Below are positions 26,662-40,649 of a stretch of 64,000 bases of DNA, piece by piece. The DNA is from Prinia subflava (Eukaryota; Chordata; Aves; Passeriformes; Cisticolidae): the NCBI RefSeq assembly GCF_021018805.1, contig NC_086250.1, positions 64,119,322 to 64,183,321 on the forward strand, written 5' to 3'. The notes under the pieces are model-generated. The model saw nothing but the letters and a program-made list of their open reading frames with translations. It was not told the DNA's origin and made no database searches. Made by a program: the position numbers and the translations under genes. Positions within the stretch are counted from its first letter, which is position 1. The number at the start of each line of letters is the position of its first letter.

Positions 26662-29600
26662 CTAAAAAGAAGGAAAAAAAGTATGGAATAGTAAATAAAA
26701 ATATCTCAAGTAGAACTATGTAATGAATCCGTATCACAGACTTTGCATTATATAAATGTCAACATTTCATATGAAAAAAAGAGTCTATATTTGTGTAATA
26801 TATTGTTGAAATACTTAGACATCTTTATACATACTACCACATACAATGCAATAAAACTACATTTATGTATGTGTATATGTATATGTAAGGCCAGTACTGA
26901 CTATAATTGACAACTGATTTAAGTAGAATCAAAAATTCAACAAAACCACTTCAGATATGAATGAAAGAACTTTTTTAACAACTTACTTAATTTAAAAAAG
27001 AGTTAAATATTGCTGCATATAATAATGGTATCTCAATTATGAGCCTAAATAATTGTACACTAACTCAAGAGCTTTACCTAAGAATGCATACTAGAAAAGT
27101 AACATGAAAGTAGCATATTCTCTGAGAAAAAAGAGCTGCAAATATTTATTTCTCTGTAAAGAAAATGCTAAGAATAATGACCTTTTTCAAGTGTTTAATC
27201 TAGGCTTTACCATAATTTTCAACAAAGGCAGGAATTTTTTCCTTACTGAAAAGCAAAATGAGCCTTTCCAAACCATGTGACAGCTTAACGAACACAAATA
27301 AAAATGTGAAAAGTTACAGGGAATGATATAATGGTCTGCAATTTGTTCTCTCACTGTGTGCCAAAAGCCTTGGGGGAGCTATTTCCTGACATCAATCATT
27401 TTTCTGTCTAGGAATTAAAAAAAAATATATATAGGCAGCTCCAGGATACTTCCTGAAAAATCATATACGTAAGACAAAAATGGAAGAATTATATCTCCAC
27501 TCATGAATATAAAAGAAACTATCAGCTTTAAGTAGCTGCCTATTTTTAATTTTACAGAATGAAGCCTTCCCTAAGAAACCAAACCATGAGCTGTACTATC
27601 ACTTCCTGCAGCCTTTAAGCTGAGTGTAACCCACATTTAGCAGCACACATTTGGGAGCCACAGAGAACACTGTGTATTGTTGCATACCAGGAGAACCTCA
27701 AAATCTCTACCAGTACTGTCTGTGATTTCAGACTAGATAAGTCCTTTGGGACCTGGCAGGATAAAAGTATTTGGAACTTTCAGAAAAGAGAGAATTTAAT
27801 TTTTTTTTTGAGATGGGTATATGTCAAAATTCTAGCTTAAGTATCATTACTTAGATATGCACAGGTTAAATTCACCAGTATTTTATGAGGCTACAGGGTT
27901 AGCACATGTTCAATGATGGGATACTTGTCTCTGTCCTTTAACTATCCTTTCATAGGAATTCCATCTGAAAATCCACCTTTCAGATACATTCCTTGAGACT
28001 TGCAAAATCTGCATGCAGTGTGTTTATTTCAGTTTGTATTATGAGTTGTTTAGGTAAAATAGCAAATATAAATCAAGACACTGACCAAGGCTGCCACATC
28101 TTTGCCAAAATTTTCAGTCTTTTCAGTGACACCCAGTAAAAAGGCTGTGCCCTACCATGTATGTCCCTCTTAACTGACACATATCTTGGATAGCCTTGAT
28201 GGATAAACAGGGAATTATCTCAATTTGTGATCTGGATTTATTTCAAAACAACAGAAAAAATTCAATTTACACTGGTAATTTGACTTCATTTCACACAAAA
28301 GGTAAGTTCAACTCCTTAAGTCCATCCTCTAAAGCAAAAGGATGGTGGTTCAAAGAGAATTTGAATGCAGGAGCTGAAGAAGGGTCCTTCTAACACCACC
28401 TTCATACACTGCTGTGACAGTGGATGCTGACAGAGGTAATCACTTTAAACTGAATCAATTTTCTGCAGACAGAATGACAGAATGGCCCTCTAGCTAACAT
28501 AAATTATCTACTGAAAACCATCAGAGGAACACTTAGAACACTTAGCTAGAATTCATCTGATATCACAATCTTCACATCCTGCTTTAAACTACAGGGTAAT
28601 TTTTCTAAGTGCTAAGCTAACATTTACAGAAATATGGATTAAGATTTCATTTTAGCTGTGCAGCAGAAGACCATGAGAAATAATTCAGCTACTTTTCTTG
28701 GCAAAATTTGAGAGCTACAAACACATGCTAATGTAATACCACCTGACAGGTAAGCACATCACATCCTTGAGGCCAACACCAGTCCTCTCATCAGAAAGCC
28801 CTTTAGGACCCTTTAGACCAAACAGTGTGTGGCAAATCTTTCAGAAACATGAAGAGGCAAAATTTATACTAACTTAAACACTTAATAACAAAATTTGAAA
28901 TGCCTGAAACTTTCCCTAGTATTTTTAAAAACACCAAATGATTGTATAACAACACCTGAATGGTTTTTAACTGGAATCAAAATCGAAACAAATTTTAAAA
29001 TTTCCTTATTTTCTTTCTTTTATTCTTTAAATATGGAGACGATGCTCCAAAGTTCTGGTTGAGACATAAAGTGAAGGATGGGAAGACAACTTTTTCAAAC
29101 TGATTTACAGTAAAATTCCTTCAGTTCAAACTTTGAGCTGCTAAGCTTGGACTGAGTTCTACCACAGTTCTGACAGACTGGATTGCAGTGAGGCCCAAAA
29201 TGTCCCTTTTTGCTACATCTATATTAACAGGTTAAAAAGAGCAATGGAAAGGAAGCCATTCACCAGAACTAGGCTGAAAACTATAATAACAATCCAATTA
29301 AACACTAAATAAACTGAGCAGAAGCCACTCAGCACACTACTTACAGCCCACCTGGTCCTTTTGGAGATTTTTGGGAATGGTAACACAGTTTTTGTTTTGA
29401 GTAGATAGACACAGTGGTAAACACAAAAACTAAATTCTACTTTTTGCTCATTAGCATGGCTTTTTCAGTACATACAGTCCTGGAATGAATGCTAGCAGCT
29501 TCAGAGAGATCTGGAGAAGGCCTTTAAAAACATTATTTATTACCATGCTCATTTAAACCACTATTTCCTGTACCACATGTCAATGTGTTTTGTTTTCCTA

Positions 29601-32475
29601 ATAAATATATTATTTTCTTTCCAGAAAAAATATAATAAGCTTCTACATGCTTAAGTTTCCATGACTGCATGATTTATCATAGGATATTAATGGCTGCTGG
29701 ATCATACTCTAATTAGGATATATAATGTGTAATGAGAAAACTTGTCCTATTGATCTTTCTGATGATTTCTACAACAATTTACATAATCTAGTAGAAAGCC
29801 TCTGAAAGATTCTGTGTAACATAAATAAGGACTCAGCCCTTAGTAAAATAAAATTTCATTCACACCAAGGAAGTGCTGAATTTCCTCTTCAACCTCAAGA
29901 ATTAATATGACTCAATTACCCATTCATCCTAGTCTCTATCCAGAATAACATTTTTAATTTTAGATGGTTTTGAATGTATTCACTTGTCGTAAATACATTC
30001 TGAGTATTTATGGATATTATTGAAATTGTTTTTAAAAGGAAACTGAAATTCTCCTGCTATGTTTGATTTGCCCTAATCAATTTTAATTAATCCCGATTTA
30101 ATATTTTTAAAACAACCTTTTTAAAAGATGATAAATGCTTTCTATGCAAAAATAAGTAAGTAGGCATTTATAATTATACAGGAAAAAATTAGAAGGGATG
30201 GAGACCAACGAAAGAGACGTGTTGCTTTTTTGGTCCATATACAGAACACACTATAAAGCCATTTGGGGAAACTGGCTTATATCTTACTCACAAAAGTAAA
30301 ATTATGTGGTCTAAAATAAAAGCAAAATGAAAACCACAAAGAATATGATTATGCTTTTCCATCAAAAACTTAAACTGATCAATGACTTAGAGACTAACAG
30401 TTTTGTTTATATAATCTATCATTTAATACACCTTTATAGGGTGGTTTGGAACGTGGCTCAGCAATATCTTCAAGAAATCAGCCTCAACACAGTTCATTGT
30501 TGCATACAAGGATCTTTGAACTATGTCAACACTGCACAGTTCTCTGGTGCATACATTAGGCTTTACTGATATTTCCCTTTGATGATTTTCTTGTTTGGCA
30601 TGTGGATAGATTTGATACTTTATAAATTATTCATTGGGTTTGATATCCCTCCCACTTCTGTTTGCATTATTGAGATGGATATAATTCAAGGATATATAGC
30701 AAGCAAGATGTAACTGGATATAATTCAAGCAAGAGTAAGCCATGCTTTTCTGTTATTTCTGAACATTTAGAGTACAAATCCTCAGGCTTGTTGATTACAA
30801 ACAAAACTAATTAATGCACTTTAGAGACACAGGGTAGTGCCTAAATGAAAACTTTTGTTAGGAAAGGCAGACCTTGGCTGCAATATCCCATTCTGAATTC
30901 ATGAGATGATTCCAGAGGCACAGGTGAGTGTCATGAGGGAAACTCTCCTGAAAGTTCTGCCCTGTTCTACTGGTTAGGTATGTATGTGCAAGGAACAGAG
31001 AGGCAGAGGTGAATTATTAACAGCTTTACATCCCTTTACATTATTAACACATTTGGAAAAAAGAGGCTAAAAGCTGATAATAAGATAGGTAACAAATACC
31101 AATTATCAAATCCCAGACTGCATCATTTTATTTTGACTCAAACTCCAAATTTTATCTTGCTATCTCTCAAATTAACATTCATGTGGATATACAAAAGGAT
31201 CAAACCCATGGATTATTCAATTCCCTGAGCCAAATTCAGCAAAGTCTTCCTCAGATGGAGCAAGAGGACAAGATGCACCATATACTTTGCTGATATTTCT
31301 TTTAGTGAACTTATGTGAAAAAAACTGAATTCAGAAATGTGATGGCCCAGACTATTGGAGAAATGTGATACTCCTGAATTTTCTACTCAGGAAGAAGTCA
31401 GTCAAATTTCAGTGTAGCAGCAGCACTTTTGTAGAATTCCTTTGCTGTTTTTCAGTGAGACATAGCAACTGAAAAAATAAACATCCATAACTCTAAAAGA
31501 CCCTAACATTAATCATCAAAAAGTGTTTTCAACTGCTATAATTAGTATTCAAGATAGCTGTATCATAATAATGCTTTGGATTAATAACTGATTAGTACCA
31601 TCCTACCAAGGCAGAGACTGTTACTGAGCAACTCTGTGCTACCACACCAGATGTTCAGTCAGGACTGAATGCAGCCATTCCCTTAGGATTTTCTTCTTCT
31701 AGTAACTGAAAATTGCCAAGACCTTAAAATGTGTTCAGCTAGAATCTGTCTATCATAAACAAGTCTGTGCAATGTCTTCTGTAACTTTCAGAGAATCATC
31801 ACAATACAAAAAAGAGAGGATAATAATCTTGAAGGTTTTTAGAATGTATTACCCATGTGGTAATGGGTAATTATGTTATGGGCAATACTGCACTCAGTTT
31901 TATCACAAATCAGTTAAGCAAAGATTTGATATGGGAATAGAACATACACAAACAAATCTATTGATTTTTGGTCCCAGTGTACCAAAAAAACCCCAAAAGC
32001 TATTAGAATGTGCAATACATACTGCAGTCTGCCATTTAAAATGAACCTCTTTCTGTTATCTTATTTCAGAGGCAAACATATCTCTTTCTGCACGTATAAA
32101 CTGAATTTCATCCCAAATGTGTTGCTTGCATTAGTTTCACCTGGGCTACAGACCATGTCCCTAGAGAGGGCTGGAGTATCAGAGCTTGAGAAGAAGAAGC
32201 AACATGCTCTTTTGTTGGGTCTGTTGTGGTTTTCCTTTTTCTCCTATAAAAGCAAATTCTGGAGATTTAAATCTGTATCATAAAGACACAGAGATGGCAT
32301 GAATTTCAGCACAAAGGCATGGTGAGCTGTGCATGTAATTTCATTAACTCACTACAAATAGCACATTATCCTGTAACTTGGTAGGTCTTATTGTGTAACT
32401 GTAGTTACAAAATTCAGCATAAGAGTTTTGAAAAATGAGCTGTAACTGAACTTACTGTGAGATTTTTCATATCAT

Positions 32476-32784
32476 GAAACAAGGTTGTAGTAAGGTGAGT
32501 GTCAATCTCTCAAGCAACAAGGAACTGGGATGAGAGGAAACAGCCTCAAGTTGTGCCAGGGGAGATTTAGATGGGATATTAATAAAAAAATCTTGCCAGA
32601 AAGGGTTGTGAAACATTGATACAGGAAGTGCAGGGAAGTGGCAGTCACCATCCCTGGAAGTTCAAAAAAATGTGTGGATGTGGCATTTGAGGACATGGTT
32701 TAGTGGTGAACATGGTGGTGGGGCTGGGTTGATGGATGTTCCTGGTGATCTTAAAGTTTTTTTCCACCAACAATTGTGTGATGA
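32476..32784 (+). mobile_element. CR1 LINE fragment, 3' end, plus strand
   Basis: The segment follows the CR1 3' region in direct orientation: GAGAGGAAACAGCCTCAAGT, then GCCAGGGGAGATTTAG, GTCACCATCCCTGGAAG, ATGTGGCATTTGAGGACATG and GTGATCTTAAAG. It is 5'-truncated with small deletions, and is antisense to CACNA2D1. Confidence 0.88.
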
Positions 32785-35156
32785 GTATGGTTAGATCCAA
32801 ATCATGTCAGTTCCTCTTCCTCCCTCCCAGATTTCAAAGAAAAAAAAAAAAAAGTGAACAACATTCAAAGAGGTTTATTTCTATGAAAAAGTAGAAGTAT
32901 CCGACTCACACACACTAATTGCACTAATTGATAATTTATAAGCTGCATTACCAGGAAAGTGTTTGTGGTTTTACTTTGTTTGTTTACTTTAAAGGCTCCT
33001 TTGAATGCTGAGCTTTTAACAGGAACTAACAGCTATAAAATAGAAAACCTTTTTCAAAAGAAAAGTGAAGTTCTCAGTTTTTCAAGGCTTTTTGATTCAT
33101 TTTGTATGGATTTTTTAGGCTTTCCACTCTCTTAGTATCTGCTTCAGTAATTACTTTCTCTGGAGAGTTCAATATCATGGCCACAACACTATTGCTTGCC
33201 ATTAATTGTTAACACAAGAGCAGCTGTGCACAGCAAGTTCTTCATTTGGAGAGATACCATTTTATTTTATTAGAAATTGATTTTTAAAGTTCTTCTATTA
33301 TTAATTTGTCTAAGAGAACGCTCTAGTAGCTAAGTGAAACTTGCTTCACTAACATCTGGAAACAGGTTGGTTTTGTTTTTTAGGGTTTTTTTGTTTGTTT
33401 TTTATTTTAATGGAGGATAGATAATCCTTATTCCGATAACTCTTTTCTATCCATATTTTTAATCCAAAAATTTGAAGACTTTAAGGACAAGATTATTTTT
33501 CTGCAAAATCATCACTGAAGTGCTGCTTTCTTTATCTGTGAATTTTTCTATTTCATACCTCATGAGCTCAAATTCCACAGGAATATCCTAGCAAAATATT
33601 AGCATGAGCAATGCAAAGAGATTGTTTTCTTTGATTAATTAAAATTTTCATCATATTATACCTGCTTATTATATAGATAAACAAAGGAAGACTAAGTAGA
33701 AGGCAAGTCTACAGCAAAGAGAGGGAAGAATACAAGTTTTTTTCACTGTGCTCTCCAGTACTGATATTACAAACATCCAGAGGAGATTGCCAGACCTGCT
33801 GATATTTAAAATTAATTTAAGTATGAGTTAATGAACATAAATACAAACTCAATTCCTAAAAAAAATGTTGCTATGCATACCCCTGGCTTAAATACCTAAC
33901 CTTCAGACAATCACTGAAGAAGCCATTTTATCTCTCTATACCTTTTTTTTTTTTTTTTTTTTTTTTTAATCTGCAAAATGATGACAGTGATGTTTTTATT
34001 AGTTTTTTTCACCAGGAGTGTTTTGCAGATGAAAACTTGTGTTTCGTATGCCACACAGCATATATATGACATGCAGTACAGCACACAATAATCCAGGTGT
34101 CTCTGAGAACATAAAGTCTCCTGGAACAAAACTGGAGAACTTTGTAGTATTTAAGAAAGCCAACAGCATTCAGTGCTGCCCATGGGGAAAAGCTGCCAGC
34201 ACACGTTGTCCCTTCAGTCACACCGTGGGGCTGTCTAAAGGATTCCAATAAAAACCTGACTCACCCTTTTTAATGGCACAGATACATCTTAAAGCTGACG
34301 GGGCAGATGAACTTACCAAACATCTGTGTACACGATTAAGACATGATCAGATACACTAAAAGTAAGAATTCTTCTCCAATGCAAGTAAGGTCAAATGAAG
34401 AGGACAAGTATGTGTGTCTAGGTTATGTGATAAGAGAAGAGTGTGGAGCTGCAGGTTGGGCTTCCTCCTCTACTAAAGACCCCCAAGAAAAAGACTCCAC
34501 AAAGACAACAGAGAGAATTCACAGATCTATGCAGAAGCTCTGGAGAGTGATACATGTGCCTTTTGCCAGAAATAACACATTGTGAACACAAGTTTGAAGC
34601 TGAACTTTCCATAGGCCCTTGTTAAATTTCTGGGTAAAACTGGGAAGATACAGAACAGCTGGGGTTAGGATAGTATTTCTTTCTCAGTTTTATTTTTGCA
34701 ATAAATGGACTCAACTTCTGGGATCTTGACCAAGCACATTCCCACCTTGAGACCTTTGGTCGCTGCAGACCAAATACTGTCCCACTGAGCCTAGGTCCAG
34801 CATTTCCTCATGAAAGAAGCTGAATCTACTCATGCACCACCATGCCACTGTTATGGGTATTTGTATCTCACTAGCTGAAACCTGAAACTACCAGTACTAT
34901 CAGTTTCCCTATCAGTATTATTTTCTAGTATAACCCTTGAGAAAATTATTATTTAGTGTACTTCCTGGAGAGAACTGAGTCAGCATTGCTGATCAAACAC
35001 CTTTTTACTAAACATTCATCTATTCATCTAAATCAGATGTGTTTTCGTTTGAGTAATCCTATGCAACCAATTATTCTTAAGCAGATTTATTACTGTAACT
35101 AGAAAGCCTCCTGTATCATATTTAACTGCAAATAAATGTCTGCTCCCTGCAGTCCA

Positions 35157-35232
35157 GAAAAAAAACCCCACCCAAACAGACAAACAAAAAAACCCCAAAA
35201 TACCAAAAAAAAAAAATCACAACAAAACGAAA
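35157..35232. repeat. A/C-rich low-complexity tract
   Basis: An A-rich stretch with CCCC, CCAAAACA and ACAAACAAA interruptions, about 75 bp long. It has the same composition class as the tracts near 7.7 kb and 13.7 kb. Confidence 0.85.
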
Positions 35233-37040
35233 AAAGAGAGAGGTGGTATCTGGTAAAAGGCACATAAATACAAATTTTATTAAAGTTGGTTTAATTAGTA
35301 ACTGCTACAGTGGAAATAATATGCCTCCCATTTCAGTATTTTAATGAAACATTGATTAACAATTATAATCCTAATTATGTCTATAATTAAAAAGAATTTC
35401 ATTATTAAAATAGGAGCTGGTTACTTTATACCTGCACTTCCAAGTTGTCCACCAAAAAATTATATTAAATTGTTCTTTTAGATAGCTGCTTTCTAAAACC
35501 TTGCATTCAAATTACCTGGCTAGATGCCTCACAAAATGTAAGTAACTTAATATCTGTCAAATCATATTAAACTACTTTAATTAAATTAATTTATTTTTGA
35601 GCAACAGATTTCTCCAGTGCTCTATGGTTAATTATAAATTAAATCTGAAACCTGATCTATATTAAAATGTCCTTCTGTCTACACAGCACCAACCCAACCC
35701 TAATTGTGCAAACCCACAAGAAATGGATTCAAGATTTGTAAGAAAAAGGTTCAATTGGATTGGAATAAATTGCTAATGTCAACGACCTTGAAAAAACACT
35801 GCCAGACTACTGCTTTTATTTTGAGTCAAAAACTACTGAAACTCTGTCTGGACTAGAATTAGTCAAGTGTCATCTTAAAATGACACCTTAAAAGCCAATA
35901 CAGAGTTCTGGAGTTAGACTTCTAAAGTCAAATAACTAGGCAGGTAGAGGTACATCTACCAGCACTAAGGAAAAAGCAATTCAACATTTATAATAATTTG
36001 TGCTCTCTTGCCCTATCACATAGAATCCAAATTTCAAAGTTAATGACTCACAGTTTTACCTAAGAAACTGCTCTGGTATTGTTTACTGTTTCCATAATAC
36101 CGAATTTCAGTAATATTTGCATTAAGAAGTCCCATAAAATGCATCTCAGCTTCCTTTCACACACTTTTGAAAACTGGCTCTTACTCTTGAGTTGTACATT
36201 AATGATGGAAACCTTTTTGCTTGCAGGACAAAGGCTGTAAATTTCTATTATTTTTAAATAATATTAAATTTATTTAAATATTAAGTTATCTAACATTTTG
36301 AAATTTTCATTTTTTTTGTTTATTTCAATGACTTGATAATTTTACAAGTCAGTTCACTTGTTATAACTACTTGACATATTTTAACTATAGTTAAGGGTCA
36401 TTAAATGTAAACAAAAAAATGTCATAAAATATCCAAATTTTGTGCAACTGTTTATTCTCTCTGCCCTTGAGGGAGTTGAGAGGTCATCCCAGTTTAGTGC
36501 CTCTGGCAAACTTACTTGGTATTTCTTTGAGTCCAGTTGTTTAAATATTCCCTAACTCGACCCTCCTCCAATGGGAGCAAGGTATCCTTATTCCAGAATT
36601 TCCTCTTGATTGTAGAGTCCTGTGACCACTGAGGACTGATCTTACAGTGGACAAAAGACTAATTTGTGGTTTGTGCCTTTAAACATATGAATGAGCATAT
36701 ATTACGTTCTTCCTAAAAGTTTCATGTACTTTTTTTTTTTTTTTAAGCTTTTTTTTTAGCTTTTTTATTAAATTACTGTTTACTTGCTCTTGAGTTGTTC
36801 AGAGCACATAGAGTAGCTAATAGAAATCTCAGAATTGCTCTTGGCATCCTCATATCAAAATGGATGATTGCCAGTAGACTAACAGAGCTTAGCATTTCTC
36901 ATCAAAAATATGCTGCCATCGAAACTAATGAGAATATTGATAGTAATGTGAGAGACTGAAATGGTAAATGGCTTAAACATTGCTAAAATCATCTAAGAAC
37001 CTTTGCACAGCTGTCCATCCACGCCCACCAAAGCCCATCC

Positions 37041-37487
37041 TGATGCCTCAAGTTTTATCTTTCATGTTTTTCAGGTTCTGTGCTGCCCAGGGGTGCAGTT
37101 CTGAGCCTCATATTAAGTGTCAGTCAGCTCTTCACAGAGCAGGGAGACAAAACAAATCCTTTTCCTGCTGGAGACCAAGGACAGCTTTCAGGCCCAAGAG
37201 AACAAAAAACAGTGGACTGAAGGGAGAAACAAGAAGGATGGGACGTCACAACCTGAGGCTGCAATTGGACAATTAAACCTCAGTATGCAAATGGACTAAA
37301 ACTTCTAAAAATGTAAGATCTCATGACTGGTCATCCATTTTGTGACCATTCCTAGTCCATTCTGGGTGTAGCCCTGGCCAGGCTCTTGTACTGCCCAAGG
37401 TGGATCCTAAAGGCCTTTCAATAAATATCTACTTTATTCTCTAGGTCTGACCAGTCTCTGTTTCAGGTCAGCCTTTCCAAGGCATCA
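37041..37487 (+). mobile_element. Endogenous retrovirus LTR, family copy A
   Basis: This 447-bp segment begins TGATGCCT and ends AGGCATCA, an 8-bp perfect inverted pair of the TG...CA type used by retroviral integrase. Two more copies lie at 49072 and 55411. A polyadenylation signal in CAATAAATATCTACTTTATT lies about 70 bases before the right end, as expected for an LTR. No target-site duplication is evident. Retroviral-like leader sequence may follow on the right, so this could be a 5' LTR whose partner is lost. The family assignment is by structure only. Confidence 0.72.
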
Positions 37488-37800
37488 GTTTCTCCTGTCC
37501 CATCTGGGGTGCCAGAAACAAATACAGCTACTCACTGGAATTTGGGCTGCAGCAGGAACTGAGGATAAGATGAAGGCAATACTGTGGTCTCAGCAGCCCA
37601 ATTCCAGGGAGAAGGATGTGTCCACAAGTGACAGAGGACAACTGGGATGCTGGTGGCTCAAACATTCATATTTTACACATACTTCTTGCAGGGCTGCTCA
37701 TTGAAATATCCCTTCATGCTGCTGGCTACTATGGTAAAAAGGACAGCCCAAGAGCCTCCTTAGAACAGAAGTGATGTACCCTTATATACAAGTAACATTT
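37488..37800 (+). mobile_element. Possible internal leader remnant of the ERV after LTR copy A
   Basis: About 20 bases after the LTR the sequence TGGGGTGCCAGAAACA begins with TGG, as retroviral primer-binding sites do, and loosely resembles a tRNA-Leu-type site. The following 300 bases are GC-richer than the intron around them and are absent next to the other two LTR copies. There is no retroviral open frame, so any provirus is broken. The right boundary is a guess. Confidence 0.3.
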
Positions 37801-38464
37801 GCACCTGCAAAACAGAGAAAAGCTTCTCGCATTTTATACTAGTGTTTTAAAGAAGAATACATAGAGATTTTGAGGCTCCTATGTTGTGTTGGTGAACAAC
37901 TGGAGTAGACAGGTTAGCTCTATATAAGAATCTATTTTTCAATATATGGGATTAATTTTCTAGTGAAATATTATTTCCTGGATATTGGCAGAGACATACA
38001 TTTAAGAAACATCTTTTTCAGTACTGGAAAAACATCACATAGTAAGCCATGACAAATGCTGACCCCACACATGATGCTAGATCCCAAAAGCATTGGAAGA
38101 GTTGGAAAACAAAATAAATACTAAATTTGCATTTTCAATATTTCTTTCTCTACAACATCCCCCTGTATTTATTTCATGATCATCCAGCATGACAAAACAA
38201 ACAGGATTCAAGTGCTATGAAATATTCTTCCTGTGAACTAGCCTGAGGCAGTTCCTCCGCCTGTGCTGCCACTCGTGCTAATGATACAATAACAGCCTTA
38301 GAAAATCCCCTTCGCCCTCAGAAACACAAACAATCTTGTATAAACAGAAGAGAAAGGCTCTCAGAATTCTTCTTTAGGCAGTTGTAGGCATTAGTCAACA
38401 CGCTCCATACAACTGTCTTGTGTGCAGTGGGCACATTATTCAGGCATTGGTAAGAGCATCACTT

Positions 38465-38485
38465 AGCAGCAGCAGCAGCAGCAGC
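38465..38485. repeat. (AGC)7 trinucleotide repeat
   Basis: Seven uninterrupted AGC units lie in the intron. On the transcribed strand they read GCT. The repeat is short and non-coding. Confidence 0.95.
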
Positions 38486-38976
38486 ACAGGCCTTGCCATA
38501 AAACAAGGCTTTCCACTAAATAGAAAACAACAAAAATCAAATTCAGGCCACTCTTTATCTAAATACACTAAAATATACATCTATTTAAATTAATTAGTGC
38601 TATCAAGTGATGGGATTCTTTGACTGGTGAAACATGCTGGCAGAAGAAATCAAGTTGAATTGACCTTAGCTCTAATAGCGAAGATGTACCTGTCAGAGGT
38701 TGTGGATTCTGAGAGACATGAACATGGTGCACTCACATTTTCACTGACATTAAATATGATTATATGTTGACTTTCAGGGTCGCTGTCTTTAAAAGTAGAC
38801 AACTCAAAAATCTCACTTGAAAATATTCAAATGATTATTTACACAAGATACAGAAAAAAATAGAAAAGATAAAATTAAACTCTTCAGCTTTTCAAAGGAC
38901 ATAATCTTCTGTTCTTCTCACTGGAAAAAAATACTAATTACATTTTTCATTCCCAGTTCCTTCCCCCTCATTTTAG

Positions 38977-39035
38977 CTTTATGTCAGAATAATTTCACAG
39001 TCCTTGTGTGATATATCCTTTATTCTGACATAAAG
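38977..39035. repeat. 59-nt hairpin with a 16-bp perfect stem
   Basis: CTTTATGTCAGAATAA at 38977-38992 is the exact reverse complement of 39020-39035. The 27-base loop contains a further TCACA/TGTGA pairing. The structure starts 117 bases inside the intron from the donor of the 39152-39283 exon, on the transcribed strand. It could be a small palindromic transposon relic, a structured intron element or a microRNA-like hairpin. The sequence alone does not decide. Confidence 0.85.
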
Positions 39036-39151
39036 AAACTGTGCCTGTGTAAAAAAGCAATTTTTGATTATATTTCACTGCTCGCAGATAATGCAGAATA
39101 TTTTTAATGCAATGTATGACATAGGACAGTTGCGTAGGACAGCTGAGTTAC

Positions 39152-39283
39152 CTGGGTAATACCTTGCGAGGCCAGTGGCACTACCAAAAACCTGCCAGAG
39201 CAGAGTGGGGTCCTCCTCCCTGTTCCTCTTGAACACATCATCCAGCGCCGCAGTCCAGTTCAGCTCATTCAACACGATCGTTG
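39152..39283 (-). CDS. CACNA2D1: CACNA2D1 coding exon, end of the VWA_N region
   Basis: This 132-bp exon encodes 43 full codons plus split codons at both ends, starting [15 protein letters not shown] and ending [11 protein letters not shown]. It matches human alpha2delta-1 at about residues 176-220 with a few conservative changes. The protein is the extracellular, GPI-linked calcium-channel auxiliary subunit that promotes channel trafficking and current. This part belongs to the VWA_N region ahead of the VWA domain. The NWT sequon equivalent to human N184 is conserved. On the minus strand the acceptor is TTTGCCAG before 39283 (intron phase 1, completing a serine codon). The donor is CAG then GTAACT, a slightly weaker match than the other donors (phase 1). 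The next exon supplies CT to finish an alanine codon. The conserved run is nearly identical to the human one, so identity is very secure. The alpha2delta-2 paralogue differs more in the exons that follow. Confidence 0.96.
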
Positions 39284-40649
39284 CTGGCAAACACAAAACA
39301 AATTTGGTATTAGAAAGTCATATCCTAACATGGGAAGCAACAGCTACAAAAAGCAAACTGGAATATTGAAAGATGGTTAAGATATAATTTAACTAACCCA
39401 GAAATTAAATTTTAAGAAAGACACTACTTTTTCTTGGTCATTTTCTTTAAATTCCTCACACTCTCCTCTTCTGGTTACATTATTTGCATGCCACAACTCT
39501 TAGTTTATTTGCACAGACAATATCTTCTACAAACACTTCCTTTCTGAGATGTCACTCTAATTGCACTTCCCAATCATAGAGAAGACGGTTTATAGAAAAA
39601 TAAAAGCAAGCATGTAAAGCTGATGCTTGTTAATTACAGTGCACTGCAACAGAAATAGAGCAACATCAATAAAAAAAGGTATAATATAAATGTAACAAAG
39701 ATGTCCCTTTTAAAAAGAATTATATAGGAAAAAGACATTGATGAGTTATTGCTAGTATTAAGGTGGGGCTGCGTGAACAGTAGTGCTCATTAGCAAACAT
39801 TAAAAGGATCTTAATGTTCATAGATCTGGGCCCTGACAGTAAGGACAGCACAGTCAATGTTAACATTTATGAGCTGGGTCAGCTGCACAATTAACTTAAA
39901 ATAGAAGAAAATTCACATTTCAGCTAAACACTATGTTGCCAGTTACACAGAGACATTCATAAAGAATTCCTGTAGCAATACTTGTTTTAATCAAATACTT
40001 TATATAATGAATTATAGAATACTTTAATATATAGAATACTTTAACATGTTCTATACCTTCTCGAGAAAGACATATACTGGGAAAATTTAAACATTAAATG
40101 ATGAACACTGCTACACTGAAGAATAAATGGTCTAGACTGAGTAATCAATGAAATTTTATTGTGACACAAAACACCTTATGATACAGCTTATGATAAATCA
40201 TGCTTTTCACCTCAATCAGCTGTAAGTGTTTCATTAATTCCCCCCCTACTCCCCCAATTTAATGCAATTTCAAATGCACATTTATTTTTGAAAAGCAAGG
40301 GCTTTTTCATGGTGTAGTCACTAATTCTTTCTTTTGTGTTGCACACTGGGATTGAAAGCAATGCTTCTTAAATTGAAACACCTAGATCAGCAAGCCAAGA
40401 GTCGAAAGGAACCTAGAGGGGAAAAAAAACTTTTGAAAGGAGCTAAAGATGTAGCTATAAATCCAATGAAAACTGCCACTTGTCACAGGCATCCCGTTTA
40501 CATTATGGTATTGCACACAGGAAAGAAAATCCATCTTCTCTTGTAAATGGGCAAGTCAAGCTGAAATAAAACCAGTTCACATTTAAGAGACCTGAGTGGC
40601 ATTACAGAGCAAAATTTGGTATGTAGGTCCACATTCTAGATACCTGCTA

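Larger units (their letters stand above)
26662..39151 (-). other. CACNA2D1: CACNA2D1 intron of 12.5 kb
   Basis: The donor is GTAACT at 39151 and the acceptor is CTTTTTAG at 26662. Contents include a plus-strand CR1 copy at 32476-32784, a poly-T run at about 33943-33968, an A/C-rich tract at 35157-35232, an LTR at 37041-37487 with possible internal sequence after it, an (AGC)7 run at 38465, and a long hairpin at 38977-39035 close to the donor. The rest is AT-rich sequence without features I can name. Confidence 0.85.

Noticed and set aside
34580..34810. GC-richer stretch with GCAATAAATGG that could be the 3' part of an LTR or a retrocopy
   Set aside because: No LTR ends, no second copy in the window and no poly-A tail found. 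The evidence is too thin to annotate.
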